Shown here in pieces: positions 25,751 through 34,814 of a stretch of DNA of 64,000 bases (its first letter is position 1; every line of letters starts with the position of its first letter). A program made the position numbers and the translations under genes. The notes beneath the pieces were generated by a model. That model saw nothing but the letters and a program-made list of their open reading frames with translations. It had not been told where the DNA came from and did not search any database. Location: positions 1 to 64,000 of the forward strand of contig JAMNXR010000005.1 in assembly GCA_023653055.1 (NCBI GenBank). Reading direction: 5' to 3'. Source of the stretch: Burkholderiaceae bacterium (GTDB lineage: Bacteria > Pseudomonadota > Gammaproteobacteria > Burkholderiales > Burkholderiaceae_B).

Positions 25751-26950
25751 TCAGGAGCCGCGTCTTGGTGCAGGTGCGCGCGGCGCAGGTGCTTGCGGTA
25801 CGACGGCTTGTCCGTTCACCAAGGAGTCCATGGGATTTAAAATCATCAGGTCGTCCGGCGCGAGACCACTGCGAATCTCGACTTGATTGCCAAAGTCGAT
25901 GCCGAGGGTGACCTTTTTCTTTTCAGCACGATTGTCTTTGACAACTGCGATGAAAGGTCCGCCCGAGCCAAAAATCAAGGTGTTGGTTGGCACAATCAAG
26001 CTATTGCCCAGCGCGATTGTCATGGCGACCTCGACATAAGCGCCTGGCAAGAGCGCATTGTTCTCATTCGGGATCTCTACATCGACCTGAAGTGTCCGGG
26101 TATTAATGTCGATCGCACCGGCCGTCCGCGCGATGCGACCTTTGATGATTTTCTCTGGCGCATTCGTTTGGTACACCGAAACCTCATCACCGACTTTGAC
26201 CTGCGCAGTACGGTCTTGGGGTAGGTAGACGTAGACACTCAGTTTATCCGTGCGCGCCATGGAGAACATGGCTTGCGCATTGCCTACGTTGCCAGCATTC
26301 ACTAAGTCACCCAGATTGACATTGCGGCGCGTGATACGTCCTTCAAAAGGGGCCACGACGGTGCCAAAGCTCTGCAGTTGTTTCAGACGATTGAGCACGG
26401 CTTCGCTTTGACGATAGAGTGCTGTTTTTTCATCCATCTCTTGTTGGGAAACGGCATCCTCAGTGCGCAAACGCTTCCAGCGGTCATAGACCGTTTTGGC
26501 GAGCTTGAAATTTGCCGTGGCTTCCTCAACTTGGCGATTGATTTCTGGAATATCGATAGTCGCGAGTGTTTCACCTTGTTTGGCGGTATCGCCAAGATCC
26601 TTAAACCATTGCTTGACGTAACCCGTCACACGCGAATGAATTTGCGCCTCATTAATGCCCCGAAGCGTACCGGGAAGCACCAGCTTCATATTGGGATTGT
26701 TTTTGTCGGGTGTCGTGGGTTTGACTACCAGCACATGCATGACGCCACTGTCTTCTGCGCGTTTAGCCAACACTTCTGCATAAGACCAGCGCTCAAAGAG
26801 TGCGGTGCCCAAACCGAGCAGCATCAACGCAACAATGACGACCGTTACAAACTTGACCGAGCGAAGCGATTTTTTCAATTTAATCTGCGAGTCGGGGTTG
26901 TCAGGATGTCCGAGTGGTAGACCATGTGAGTCGTGGAGCGTGTCCTTCAT
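25751..26950 (-). CDS. RND efflux periplasmic adaptor
   Basis: A 399-residue membrane-fusion protein anchored by an N-terminal membrane helix (about 30-52) instead of a cleaved signal or lipid. Seen: the lipoyl half INEAQIHSRVTGYVKQWF, the helical hairpin TVYDRWKRLRTEDAVS, the second half TVVAPFEGRITRRNVNLGD, and a proline/alanine-rich C-terminus. The 34-residue N-terminal cytoplasmic tail is longer than usual. It overlaps the permease gene by four bases and is followed by the channel gene. Confidence 0.92.
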   Translation of the reverse strand: MKDTLHDSHGLPLGHPDNPDSQIKLKKSLRSVKFVTVVIVALMLLGLGTALFERWSYAEVLAKRAEDSGVMHVLVVKPTTPDKNNPNMKLVLPGTLRGINEAQIHSRVTGYVKQWFKDLGDTAKQGETLATIDIPEINRQVEEATANFKLAKTVYDRWKRLRTEDAVSQQEMDEKTALYRQSEAVLNRLKQLQSFGTVVAPFEGRITRRNVNLGDLVNAGNVGNAQAMFSMARTDKLSVYVYLPQDRTAQVKVGDEVSVYQTNAPEKIIKGRIARTAGAIDINTRTLQVDVEIPNENNALLPGAYVEVAMTIALGNSLIVPTNTLIFGSGGPFIAVVKDNRAEKKKVTLGIDFGNQVEIRSGLAPDDLMILNPMDSLVNGQAVVPQAPAPRAPAPRRGS

Positions 26951-29900
26951 ACTTTTGCTTCCTTGGAGGCTTGACGCTGGTCGAGCCAGCCGTGCAAACT
27001 TGCGAAAAGAACTGGCACGAATAATACGGTTGAGACCGTGGCAAGCAATAAACCACCGATGACGGTGCGTCCGAGTGGCGCGTTTTGTTCTGAGCCTTGT
27101 CCAAAACCAATCGCCATGGGAATCATGCCGATAATCATCGCCAGCGCGGTCATGAGTACGGGACGGATGCGGGTCGCACCTGCCTCGAGTGCTGCGGCGA
27201 GGGGAGAGAGCCCGTCCTTGAGACGTTCGCGCGCAAAAGAGATGACCAGTACGCTATTGGCTGTTGCGACCCCCATGGTCATGATGGCACCCGTTAAAGC
27301 AGGTACGCTCAGATTGGTGCGCGTAATAATCAGCATCCATGCAATACCTGCTAGCGCAGAAATCAACGCGGCAATGATGATGAACGGATCCAGCCACGAT
27401 TGGAAATTCACCACAATCAATAGATACACAAGCAGCACAGCGCCAAGCAGACCAATACCAAGACCGACATAGGATTGCTTCATGGTCTCAACCTGGCCAC
27501 GCATGGTCATCGCGCTGCCGCGTGGCAATTCTGGTTTCGCCTCGTCCATGATGGCTTGAATATCCATGGCTACGGCTGCGAGATCACGGCCACGCACGTT
27601 GGCATAAATATTGATGGAGGGGCGAATGTTATAGCGCGTCAATATCGCAAACTCTGTGGTGGGCGTCGAGCTCACGAGATTGCCAATCAATTGTGTGCCA
27701 CGATTGGCCGCTGCATTTGCAGTGGCTGAGGTTGCAGAGGCCGCGGCGTTGGTGGGGCCGACCGGCAATCTAAGCAAATCATCAAGAGAGTCGATGTTGT
27801 ATTGCGGCGTTTGTGCTTGAATCTGATAGCTGATGTTGTTAGCAGGATTGAGCCAGAATGATGAGGTGGTTTGTGCGCTGCCTGAAAGTGGCAACAGAAC
27901 GTTTTGTGCAAGGTCTTGAGGCGTGAGCCCCATGCCTTGCATACGTGTGCGGTCCATCTTTAAGGCGATAGAGGGTTGATCCAAGCGTTGGTGGATGTGC
28001 ACGTCCGAGGCGCCCGGAACGGCTGAGATTTTTCCTACTAGTTTTGCAGCAAGCTGATGATTCGCTCGATAGTTGTTACCAACAATTTGAACATCGATTG
28101 CGGCAGGTGTGCCGAAATTTAAAATTTGTGTGACGATATCTGCGGATTGATAAAAGAATTCAATGCCGGGAAATCTTTCCCGAAGGATGGGTAACAGTTC
28201 GTCCATGTACTCCAAACTTGGCTTGTGTCCAGGTTTAAGAGAAACCATGATGTCTGCATCAAACGAGCCAATGGTGCCAGAGCTGCTGTAAGAAAGGTTG
28301 ATGCCACTATTGGGTAAGCCGACGTTATCCAAAATGCCTTCCAGATCTTTTTCTGGAATGACTTCGCGGATAACTTTCTGGACTTCGTCCGCCAGAATCG
28401 CGGTGCGTTCGACACGGGTACCCGTCGGCGCCCTCATGTGTAGCTTGATTTGGCTTGTGTCGACGAACGGAAATAAATCGCGTCCGAGGATGAAAAAGAT
28501 ACTGCAAGACAGTAGGCAAAAAGTCAGAAATCCAGCGATAAACTTTTTACGATTGACTAAGAGATGACCGAGAAACAAGACATAGCTTTGACGGAAAATC
28601 TCAAAGCGGGCATTAAAGCGGACATGCAGATCATGAATAAATCGTCCCACCAGTCCAGGACGTCCTGCATCCTTGTGCATGAGATACGCCAGCGTCGGCA
28701 CGAGTGTGCGTGAAAGGATATAGGAGGCGATCATCGCAAAGCTCACCGCCTCGGCGAGGGGGACAAACAGATACCGTGCCACGCCGCCTAAAAAAAACAT
28801 CGGGACAAACACAATACAGATGGAGAGGGTGGCTACAAAGGTCGGGACGGCAATCTCTCCTGCACCATCCAGTACGGCTTGGTAAAGATCCTTGCCCATA
28901 TGGATATGGCGTTCAATATTTTCAATGGTGACGGTAGCATCGTCGACCAAAATACCCACGGCAAGTGCTAGACCGCCCAACGTCATAATGTTGATGGTCT
29001 CACCAAGCAGATAGAGTGCAATCAGCGAGGAAAAAATCGACAGTGGAATCGAGATCGCAATAATCGACGTGGTACGCCAGTTGCCCAAGAACAGCAAGAG
29101 CATGAGGGCCGTCAGACCGCCTGCAATCAGGATTTCATGAATCACGCCCGCGAGCGCTTTTTCAACAAAAACAGATTGATCTCCTAATAGACGGACATCG
29201 ATGCCCTCAGGTAAAAGAGGCAGGATGGAGGGTATTTTTTCTTTGATTTCACGGACGATATCTAAGGTCGAAGCGCCACCATTTTTAAGCGCGGTCAGAA
29301 TCAAACCCCGTTCACCATTTTGTCGAACGATATTGATCTGAGGGGAAAAGCCATCTCTGACGTGCGCGACTTCGCGCATGAAGGTTGTCGCGCCATTCAC
29401 GGTTCGAATCGGAATGTTATTAAGCTCTGCAATCGTATTCGGCGAAGAATTTAACGCGATGCTGTATTCGACATCATCAATTTTTGCGGAGCCCGCAGGT
29501 AGTGTCAGATTTTGCGCAGTAATGGCATTAATCACATCCGAAGAGGTCATGCCCTTGGCACGTAAGGCTTCGGGGTCGATGTCGACCGAGACGGCACGGA
29601 CTTTGCCGCCATAGGGGAAGGGGACCGCAATGCCTGGAATCGTAATAAGTTGAGGCCGTACGATATTGAGCGCGGCATCAAAAAGCTCTTTTTCAGAAAG
29701 CGTCTTGCTTGACATCCCAATTTGAATAACAGGAATTGAGGATGCCGTGTATTTGATGATCAGGGGTGGAGCGACCCCTGGGGGCATTTGTCGCAATGCT
29801 GACTGGGATATTGCAACGACTTGTGAAATAGCAGTTTGAATATTCGCTTTTGGCTGAAAGTAAATTTTGATGATTGTGATGCCACCGAGCGAGCGAGACT

Positions 29901-30144
29901 CGATGTGTTCGATATCGTTGACCGTCGTCGTGAGCGAGCGTTCGTGGTTTTGGGCGATCCGATTGCCCATCTGCTCTGCGGAGAGACCACGATAGTTCCA
30001 GATCACACTGATGACTGGAATATCAATTTCGGGCAGCACGTCAACCGGCGTGCGCATGATCGCCAAAGGTGCGGAAAGCAGAATAAGTAAAGCCATCACG
30101 ATAAACGTGTATGGCTTATCAAGTGCTATCCGAACAATCCACAT
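26947..30144 (-). CDS. RND efflux permease, variant without helix 10 lysine
   Basis: A 1065-residue inner-membrane RND pump. The relay aspartates Asp401 and Asp402 lie in VGILVDDATVTIENIERH. The matching part of helix 10 reads MGVATANSVLVISFA, where AcrB-type pumps have a lysine in place of the Ala. The N-terminus MWIVRIALDKPYTFIVMALL and loop blocks differ from the first pump, so the two are not recent duplicates. First gene of a leftward operon (permease, adaptor, channel) ending at the shared terminator. The substrate is not known; this branch is annotated only broadly as RND efflux. Confidence 0.93.
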   Translation of the reverse strand: MWIVRIALDKPYTFIVMALLILLSAPLAIMRTPVDVLPEIDIPVISVIWNYRGLSAEQMGNRIAQNHERSLTTTVNDIEHIESRSLGGITIIKIYFQPKANIQTAISQVVAISQSALRQMPPGVAPPLIIKYTASSIPVIQIGMSSKTLSEKELFDAALNIVRPQLITIPGIAVPFPYGGKVRAVSVDIDPEALRAKGMTSSDVINAITAQNLTLPAGSAKIDDVEYSIALNSSPNTIAELNNIPIRTVNGATTFMREVAHVRDGFSPQINIVRQNGERGLILTALKNGGASTLDIVREIKEKIPSILPLLPEGIDVRLLGDQSVFVEKALAGVIHEILIAGGLTALMLLLFLGNWRTTSIIAISIPLSIFSSLIALYLLGETINIMTLGGLALAVGILVDDATVTIENIERHIHMGKDLYQAVLDGAGEIAVPTFVATLSICIVFVPMFFLGGVARYLFVPLAEAVSFAMIASYILSRTLVPTLAYLMHKDAGRPGLVGRFIHDLHVRFNARFEIFRQSYVLFLGHLLVNRKKFIAGFLTFCLLSCSIFFILGRDLFPFVDTSQIKLHMRAPTGTRVERTAILADEVQKVIREVIPEKDLEGILDNVGLPNSGINLSYSSSGTIGSFDADIMVSLKPGHKPSLEYMDELLPILRERFPGIEFFYQSADIVTQILNFGTPAAIDVQIVGNNYRANHQLAAKLVGKISAVPGASDVHIHQRLDQPSIALKMDRTRMQGMGLTPQDLAQNVLLPLSGSAQTTSSFWLNPANNISYQIQAQTPQYNIDSLDDLLRLPVGPTNAAASATSATANAAANRGTQLIGNLVSSTPTTEFAILTRYNIRPSINIYANVRGRDLAAVAMDIQAIMDEAKPELPRGSAMTMRGQVETMKQSYVGLGIGLLGAVLLVYLLIVVNFQSWLDPFIIIAALISALAGIAWMLIITRTNLSVPALTGAIMTMGVATANSVLVISFARERLKDGLSPLAAALEAGATRIRPVLMTALAMIIGMIPMAIGFGQGSEQNAPLGRTVIGGLLLATVSTVLFVPVLFASLHGWLDQRQASKEAKV

Positions 30145-30303
30145 CCTGAATTACCTGCGTTAAGCGCCTTCGAACTGCAAGCCAACACGGCTCTTCACGT
30201 CAGATCAGCACGCAGGCAGTATAGATAAACTGCACAGTACCGGATAGATGTATTTCAATTTGACGCTCAAATGGGCAGGGAAAGCGTCGCGCAATTGTTT
30301 GAA

Positions 30304-31362
30304 TTAAGGGTTTTCCCTAGATTTGATGTTTAGAAGATACTCTTTTTCTAATACCGACATCAGGCGTTGGGCACTCATGGGTCTGGCTTGGGCATAGGCA
30401 CGCCCAGCCCATAAACTCTGGTGTTCGCCGTCGTTATGCTGCGCTGCCAGTTGTTTCAGAGGGCCAGTCAGCGTGTTTTGAAGCGGGAAGGGCAGATGAG
30501 GTTGCCCCTGCATTGCATCGATAAATTCGTTGCGCAAACCTTGCGCACGTCGACCAGAAAACGCATGCGTAAATGCAGTGCCGCGCGTGGGCTTGGTCAA
30601 GAGAAAGTGTTTGTGTGCAGGGGTCGCGCCAGACTCATCGCACACCAAAAAAGCAGTCCCCATTTGTGCGGCTGTCGCACCTGCCGCGATGGCGAGCGAG
30701 ACGTCACCGCCTGTCATCAAGCCGCCCGCCGCGACAACAGGGATGCGCAAGGTTGTTGAGAGTTGTTTGACAAGAGCGAGTGTGGGAAGGTCATCATCGT
30801 GCATGTCGGGTTCAAACGTCCCTCTGTGCCCGCCCGCCTCAATGCCTTGAGCGATCACAAAGTCGGCACCCGCGGCCTCAATCGCCCGCCCTTCGGCCAA
30901 ACACGTCGCACTGACGCCAACGGAGATGCCCAAGAGCCTGGCATGTTCAAGCACTTCGGGCGTGGGCAGACCAAAATGAAAAGTCAGGACCGCGGGTTGA
31001 TGTAACCAAACGGGTTCAAGCATGGCGCTTAAGTCTGGAAAATAAGGAGGCTCAGGAGGCAATAGTCGGAGATCCTGCGCGATAGGTAGACGCTTGAGCG
31101 CGGCAATAGACTGGTGTTGAAGCTCTACGCTCGGAGTCGGGACTGCGTGAAAAATAAAAAAATTCGCGTTGATCGGTCCGGAAGTCAGCTGTTTGGCGGC
31201 TACTAACTCATCGCTGATCTTTTGAGGCGTGCAATAGGCAAAGCCAAAGCTGCCAAGCCCGCCAGCATTGCTGACCGCAGCCACCAATGCCGGTGTGTTG
31301 ACGCCACCCGCCATGGGTGCTTGAATAATCGGAACACGTAATTTGTTCAGAGCAAAAGCCAT
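30304..31362 (-). CDS. NAD(P)H-dependent flavin oxidoreductase / nitronate monooxygenase family
   Basis: A 352-residue FMN-binding TIM barrel. It begins MAFALNKLRVPIIQAPMAGG, the family N-terminus, with AAG-GL-TG phosphate-binding sequence later and GIEAGGHRG, the region of the catalytic His in nitronate monooxygenase. AAGGTGGA lies about eight bases before the ATG at 31362, which decides against a start 21 codons upstream. Such enzymes oxidise nitronates or reduce enones; the exact substrate is unknown. It is divergent from the cysteine dioxygenase gene. Confidence 0.85.
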   Translation of the reverse strand: MAFALNKLRVPIIQAPMAGGVNTPALVAAVSNAGGLGSFGFAYCTPQKISDELVAAKQLTSGPINANFFIFHAVPTPSVELQHQSIAALKRLPIAQDLRLLPPEPPYFPDLSAMLEPVWLHQPAVLTFHFGLPTPEVLEHARLLGISVGVSATCLAEGRAIEAAGADFVIAQGIEAGGHRGTFEPDMHDDDLPTLALVKQLSTTLRIPVVAAGGLMTGGDVSLAIAAGATAAQMGTAFLVCDESGATPAHKHFLLTKPTRGTAFTHAFSGRRAQGLRNEFIDAMQGQPHLPFPLQNTLTGPLKQLAAQHNDGEHQSLWAGRAYAQARPMSAQRLMSVLEKEYLLNIKSRENP

Positions 31363-31466
31363 GGTCGAGTCCACCTTTAAAAAGGGATTGGAAACCCATT
31401 CTATCCCCAGATTGCCGTTTATCATTACTCAAAGACATTAAAAATATCAATTGCTGAGACAACACC

Positions 31467-32039
31467 ATGAAAAATGAAAGACTGCTGACTTTTGTAAAAG
31501 GTATGAGCTGTCTACTGGAGGAGCATATCCAGGAGCCACAGATTTTGAAGCAGGGTGGGGCCTTGCTGGCAGATTTGGTCAAACACGATGATTGGTTGCC
31601 TGAAATGTTTGCGCGACCGCATCCACAGTATTACCAACAATATCTCTTGTATGCCGATCCGTTGGAACGCTTTTCAATGGTGAGTTTTGTTTGGGGCCCG
31701 GGACAAAAAACACCTGTCCATGATCATATGACTTGGGGGCTGATTGGAATGTTGCGCGGTCAAGAAATCGATACCCATTATTTCAAGGAAGCCGACGGCC
31801 ACTATCGACGCGGTGAAAGTTCGCTTTTACTACCCGGACAAATTGGCTCGGTATCACCTGCTACCCACGATGTCCATGAAGTTGCCAATTATTACGCAGA
31901 TCGTACCTCAATCAGCATTCATGTCTATGGTGGAAATATCGGACGTATCCATCGTCATGTGTTTGATGCGGTGTCCGGTCAAGAAAAATCCTTTGTCTCG
32001 GGCTACAGCAACGATGTCGTCCCCAACCTTTGGAATTAA
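31467..32039 (+). CDS. Cysteine dioxygenase family protein (thiol dioxygenase)
   Basis: A 190-residue cupin thiol dioxygenase that oxidises cysteine or 3-mercaptopropionate to the sulfinic acid with non-haem iron. Iron ligands are His85 and His87 in PVHDHMTW and His137 in THDVHEV. Ser150, His152 and Tyr154 form the Ser-His-Tyr triad. The cysteine that crosslinks to tyrosine in mammalian enzyme is replaced by Gly in GLIGMLRG, as in other bacterial members. Length is typical. It is followed after five bases by a multi-rhodanese gene, suggesting handling of the sulfur product. Confidence 0.88.
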   Translation: MKNERLLTFVKGMSCLLEEHIQEPQILKQGGALLADLVKHDDWLPEMFARPHPQYYQQYLLYADPLERFSMVSFVWGPGQKTPVHDHMTWGLIGMLRGQEIDTHYFKEADGHYRRGESSLLLPGQIGSVSPATHDVHEVANYYADRTSISIHVYGGNIGRIHRHVFDAVSGQEKSFVSGYSNDVVPNLWN

Positions 32040-32044
32040 GTCAG

Positions 32045-33697
32045 ATGCAGAGCACACCCTCAGTTCATTCACCTGTCGATATTCAGTTTTGTGATTATCT
32101 GGCGGTACGTCAAGCGTTATTGGATAAACGTGAGATTGCTTTTCTGGATGTACGTGAAGAAGATCCGCATGCCCAGTCCCATCCTTTGTTTGCGGCCAAT
32201 TTTCCCCTGTCGCGCGTTGAGCTCGATGCGTACAGCAAGTTGCCGCGACGCGATGTCTGGATTGTGACCTTGGATGAGGGCGATGTTCCTCTGGAGCGCT
32301 CCGATGCCATGTATGCCGCGCGCCGTTTGATGGCTCTTGGCTTCACAAACGTCAGCGTCTTTAAGGGCGGTGTGCGTGCATGGTCTGCTGCGGGCGGCGA
32401 GTTATTTATAGACGTTAACGTCCCGAGTAAGTCCTTTGGAGAGTTTGTCGAAGCGCATAAGCACACGCCCTCCTTGTCAGCGCAAGAAGTTAAAACCTTG
32501 ATTGACGAAAAGGCTGATGTCGTGATTGTGGATGCTCGACGGTTTGACGAGTACAACACCATGAGTATTCCGACGGCCATCAGCTGTCCCGGTGCAGAAC
32601 TCGTGTTGCGCATTGCCGAGTTGGCACCCCGTCCGGAGACGCGCGTCATTGTCAATTGTGCCGGCCGAACGCGTAGCATCATCGGAACGCAGTCCTTGAT
32701 CAATGCGGGCATCCCTAACAAAGTTTCAGCGTTACGTAACGGGACGATTGGGTGGACCTTGGCTGACCAGACGCTAGATAAAGGACAGACGAGAAGATTT
32801 TCTGACGTCTCTGCCTCGACCACGAAAAATGCAGCGGTGCGCGCGCGTAATGTGGCGGACCGAGCGGGCGTCAAGCGTGCGTCACTTGTGCAGGCTCAGG
32901 CTTGGCGTTCACAGTCTGCAAGGACGACTTATTTTTTTGACACAAGGAATCCAGAGGAGTTTGTTGCGGGTCATCTGCCTGAGTTTCGTTCGACGCCTGG
33001 TGGGCAACTGGTGCAAGAGACCGAGATGGTGGCGCCCGTGCGGGGTGCGCGGATCGTGCTGGCAGATACCGATGGTGTACGTGCCAACATGACTGCCTCA
33101 TGGCTCGCACAAATGGCCTGGGAAGTCTATGTGCTGGATGATGTGGAATCAAAAGATTTCAACATTGCGGGCGCTTGGCAGGCTGAGCTGCCCCTCGTGC
33201 CTGAGGTACCTTCGATAGACTTCGCAACGATTGAGACTTGGTTGCAAGCGCCCGCAATAAAAGAAGAAACAATTGTCATTGATCTCGCCCGCCATGCGCA
33301 GTACGTGCAGGGTCATATTCCTTCTGCGCATTACGTGTTGCGCTCTCAGTTCAACGACGCGATGACGCGCTTGCCGACTGCACCCCGCTACGTGCTGACT
33401 TGTCCTGATGGTGTGATGGCGCGTTTTGCTTTTGATGCATGCGCCCAAGCATTGCGCGACCGTGAACATACCGCTGAAGTGTATGTTTTAGCGGGGGGCA
33501 CGCAAGCCTGGCGGGATGCAGGCCTTGATTTAGAAAAGGGTCCCACCCATTTGGTTTCGCCGCCCATTGATCGTTACAAGCGCCCTTATGAGGGCACGAA
33601 TAATGCCCGTGAAGCGATGCAGGGCTATCTCGACTGGGAGTTCGGTTTAGTTGAACAACTCGGTCGGGATGGCACGCATCACTTCTGGGTGCTTTGA
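32045..33697 (+). CDS. Rhodanese-like protein with four tandem rhodanese domains
   Basis: A 550-residue cytoplasmic protein built of four rhodanese domains. Domain 1 (about 24-120) has no active-site Cys. Domain 2 (145-240) has Cys205 in NCAGRTRS. Domain 3 (285-375) has Asp/Thr in LADTDGVRAN instead of Cys. Domain 4 (395-500) has Cys453 in LTCPDGVMAR. So two domains look catalytic and two structural. The ATG at 32045 has GGAA upstream and is preferred to an in-frame TTG. Co-transcription with the thiol dioxygenase suggests transfer of sulfane sulfur linked to cysteine breakdown. Confidence 0.88.
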   Translation: MQSTPSVHSPVDIQFCDYLAVRQALLDKREIAFLDVREEDPHAQSHPLFAANFPLSRVELDAYSKLPRRDVWIVTLDEGDVPLERSDAMYAARRLMALGFTNVSVFKGGVRAWSAAGGELFIDVNVPSKSFGEFVEAHKHTPSLSAQEVKTLIDEKADVVIVDARRFDEYNTMSIPTAISCPGAELVLRIAELAPRPETRVIVNCAGRTRSIIGTQSLINAGIPNKVSALRNGTIGWTLADQTLDKGQTRRFSDVSASTTKNAAVRARNVADRAGVKRASLVQAQAWRSQSARTTYFFDTRNPEEFVAGHLPEFRSTPGGQLVQETEMVAPVRGARIVLADTDGVRANMTASWLAQMAWEVYVLDDVESKDFNIAGAWQAELPLVPEVPSIDFATIETWLQAPAIKEETIVIDLARHAQYVQGHIPSAHYVLRSQFNDAMTRLPTAPRYVLTCPDGVMARFAFDACAQALRDREHTAEVYVLAGGTQAWRDAGLDLEKGPTHLVSPPIDRYKRPYEGTNNAREAMQGYLDWEFGLVEQLGRDGTHHFWVL

Positions 33698-33709
33698 GTT
33701 GCTGAGGTG

Positions 33710-34279
33710 TTACGCCTTTGCTTGCTGAAGTGCGCGCAGCTTCTCTAAAAATAACACTTCGCCGTGGTTGACCCTTTCTTGCCAGTCCTGGCCAGAGGCA
33801 TCATTGGTAAAGTCGGTCACATACTTGTAGGAAAGCCATGGCGTCCCATGCGCATGTGCGACGGCGGCAATCGCGAAAAGCTCCATATCCACGACGTCAA
33901 TGCCTTGCGCTTCGAGCCAAGGGTCTTTGGACGTCACAAAGCTGTCGCCCGTGCCACAGGTATACGCCCCTTTTACGGAAAAATATTCATGAGGACGTTC
34001 GCAAAAAGGTACGTTTCCTCTGGGAGCAAGGGGTTCGGCAATCATGTCGCGCTGCACCACGCGTGAAATTTCAAGCAGACCTGATACGTGGGGACTGACT
34101 GCGCCAACCGTACCGAAGTTGACGATCAACGCTGGACGTGCTTGCTCGATGGCGTTGAGCGTCGTGATAGTGGCATTGATCTTGCCAATCCCTGTGTAAA
34201 AAATCTGAACGCCCTCGGGCATGCTCTGAGGATCTAGCTCAGGTCGTAGTGCGGTCAAGACGATCAACGGAGTGTGCAT
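33710..34279 (-). CDS. Nucleoside phosphorylase / MTA-SAH nucleosidase-like protein
   Basis: A 189-residue protein of the PNP/UDP phosphorylase superfamily, short for MTA/SAH nucleosidase (about 230). Glu14, Glu133 in VVDMELFAIA and Asp156 in YVTDFTND fit the positions of the nucleosidase catalytic and ribose-binding residues. The middle segment is reduced, which may alter the purine site. It is likely an N-ribosidase for a purine nucleoside, such as methylthioadenosine or a futalosine-type compound; substrate not decided. A PaaI thioesterase gene lies 12 bases upstream on the same strand. Confidence 0.72.
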   Translation of the reverse strand: MHTPLIVLTALRPELDPQSMPEGVQIFYTGIGKINATITTLNAIEQARPALIVNFGTVGAVSPHVSGLLEISRVVQRDMIAEPLAPRGNVPFCERPHEYFSVKGAYTCGTGDSFVTSKDPWLEAQGIDVVDMELFAIAAVAHAHGTPWLSYKYVTDFTNDASGQDWQERVNHGEVLFLEKLRALQQAKA

Positions 34280-34291
34280 GGCTGGCCGTGT

Positions 34292-34732
34292 TTAGTCTTT
34301 TTTAGGCCAAAGCACCATTTGTGTGCATCGGAAGATCGCGATTTTTTTATCTGTTGCGGCATCCGTGACGACGGCATCCCAAACTTGGGTATTACCGCCC
34401 AGATGCTGCGCTGTTGCAGTGCAGCGAATGATTGAGCCTTCCCCGCGCACTGTGCCTAAATGGTTGCTTTTGAGCTCAATAGTCGTAAAGGATAGTGCGC
34501 CCTCGGGCAAGTGTGCAATCGTTGCGTAGCCACAGGTGGTGTCGGCAAGCGCGATGACGCTTGCGGCATGTAAGTAGGTGTTGGGTGCAAAGTGCACTTT
34601 GCGAAGCTTCATCTGACTCTGGAGCGTACCTTCTGAGAGCGCCAGCATTTCGACGCCCATGAGGCCAGGGAGATTTTCCCCGCTACGCAGATTGAGCTCG
34701 TCGACAGTGACTGTGGGGCGAAGCTTGGACAT
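34292..34732 (-). CDS. PaaI family hotdog thioesterase
   Basis: A 146-residue single-hotdog protein. The family core is visible: YLHAASVIALADTTCGYAT with the catalytic Asp region, then a beta strand TTIELKSNHLG and the terminal KKIAIFRCTQMVL. Expected to hydrolyse aryl- or acyl-CoA thioesters in the cytoplasm. No adjacent aromatic CoA pathway explains it. The gene is divergent from the serine hydrolase gene. Confidence 0.8.
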   Translation of the reverse strand: MSKLRPTVTVDELNLRSGENLPGLMGVEMLALSEGTLQSQMKLRKVHFAPNTYLHAASVIALADTTCGYATIAHLPEGALSFTTIELKSNHLGTVRGEGSIIRCTATAQHLGGNTQVWDAVVTDAATDKKIAIFRCTQMVLWPKKD

Positions 34733-34814
34733 ACAACAGATTCCTACAGGAGATTGGATTGATTTAACGTAAGATTATGCCGTAACTGAACCCGACTCAC
34801 TTTAGTGGACCACC

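Noticed and set aside
30214-30233. Possible dyad GCAGT / ACTGC and TATACT upstream of the second RND permease
   Set aside because: Arms are only five bases and no acceptable -35 stands at the right distance. Not listed as a promoter or operator.
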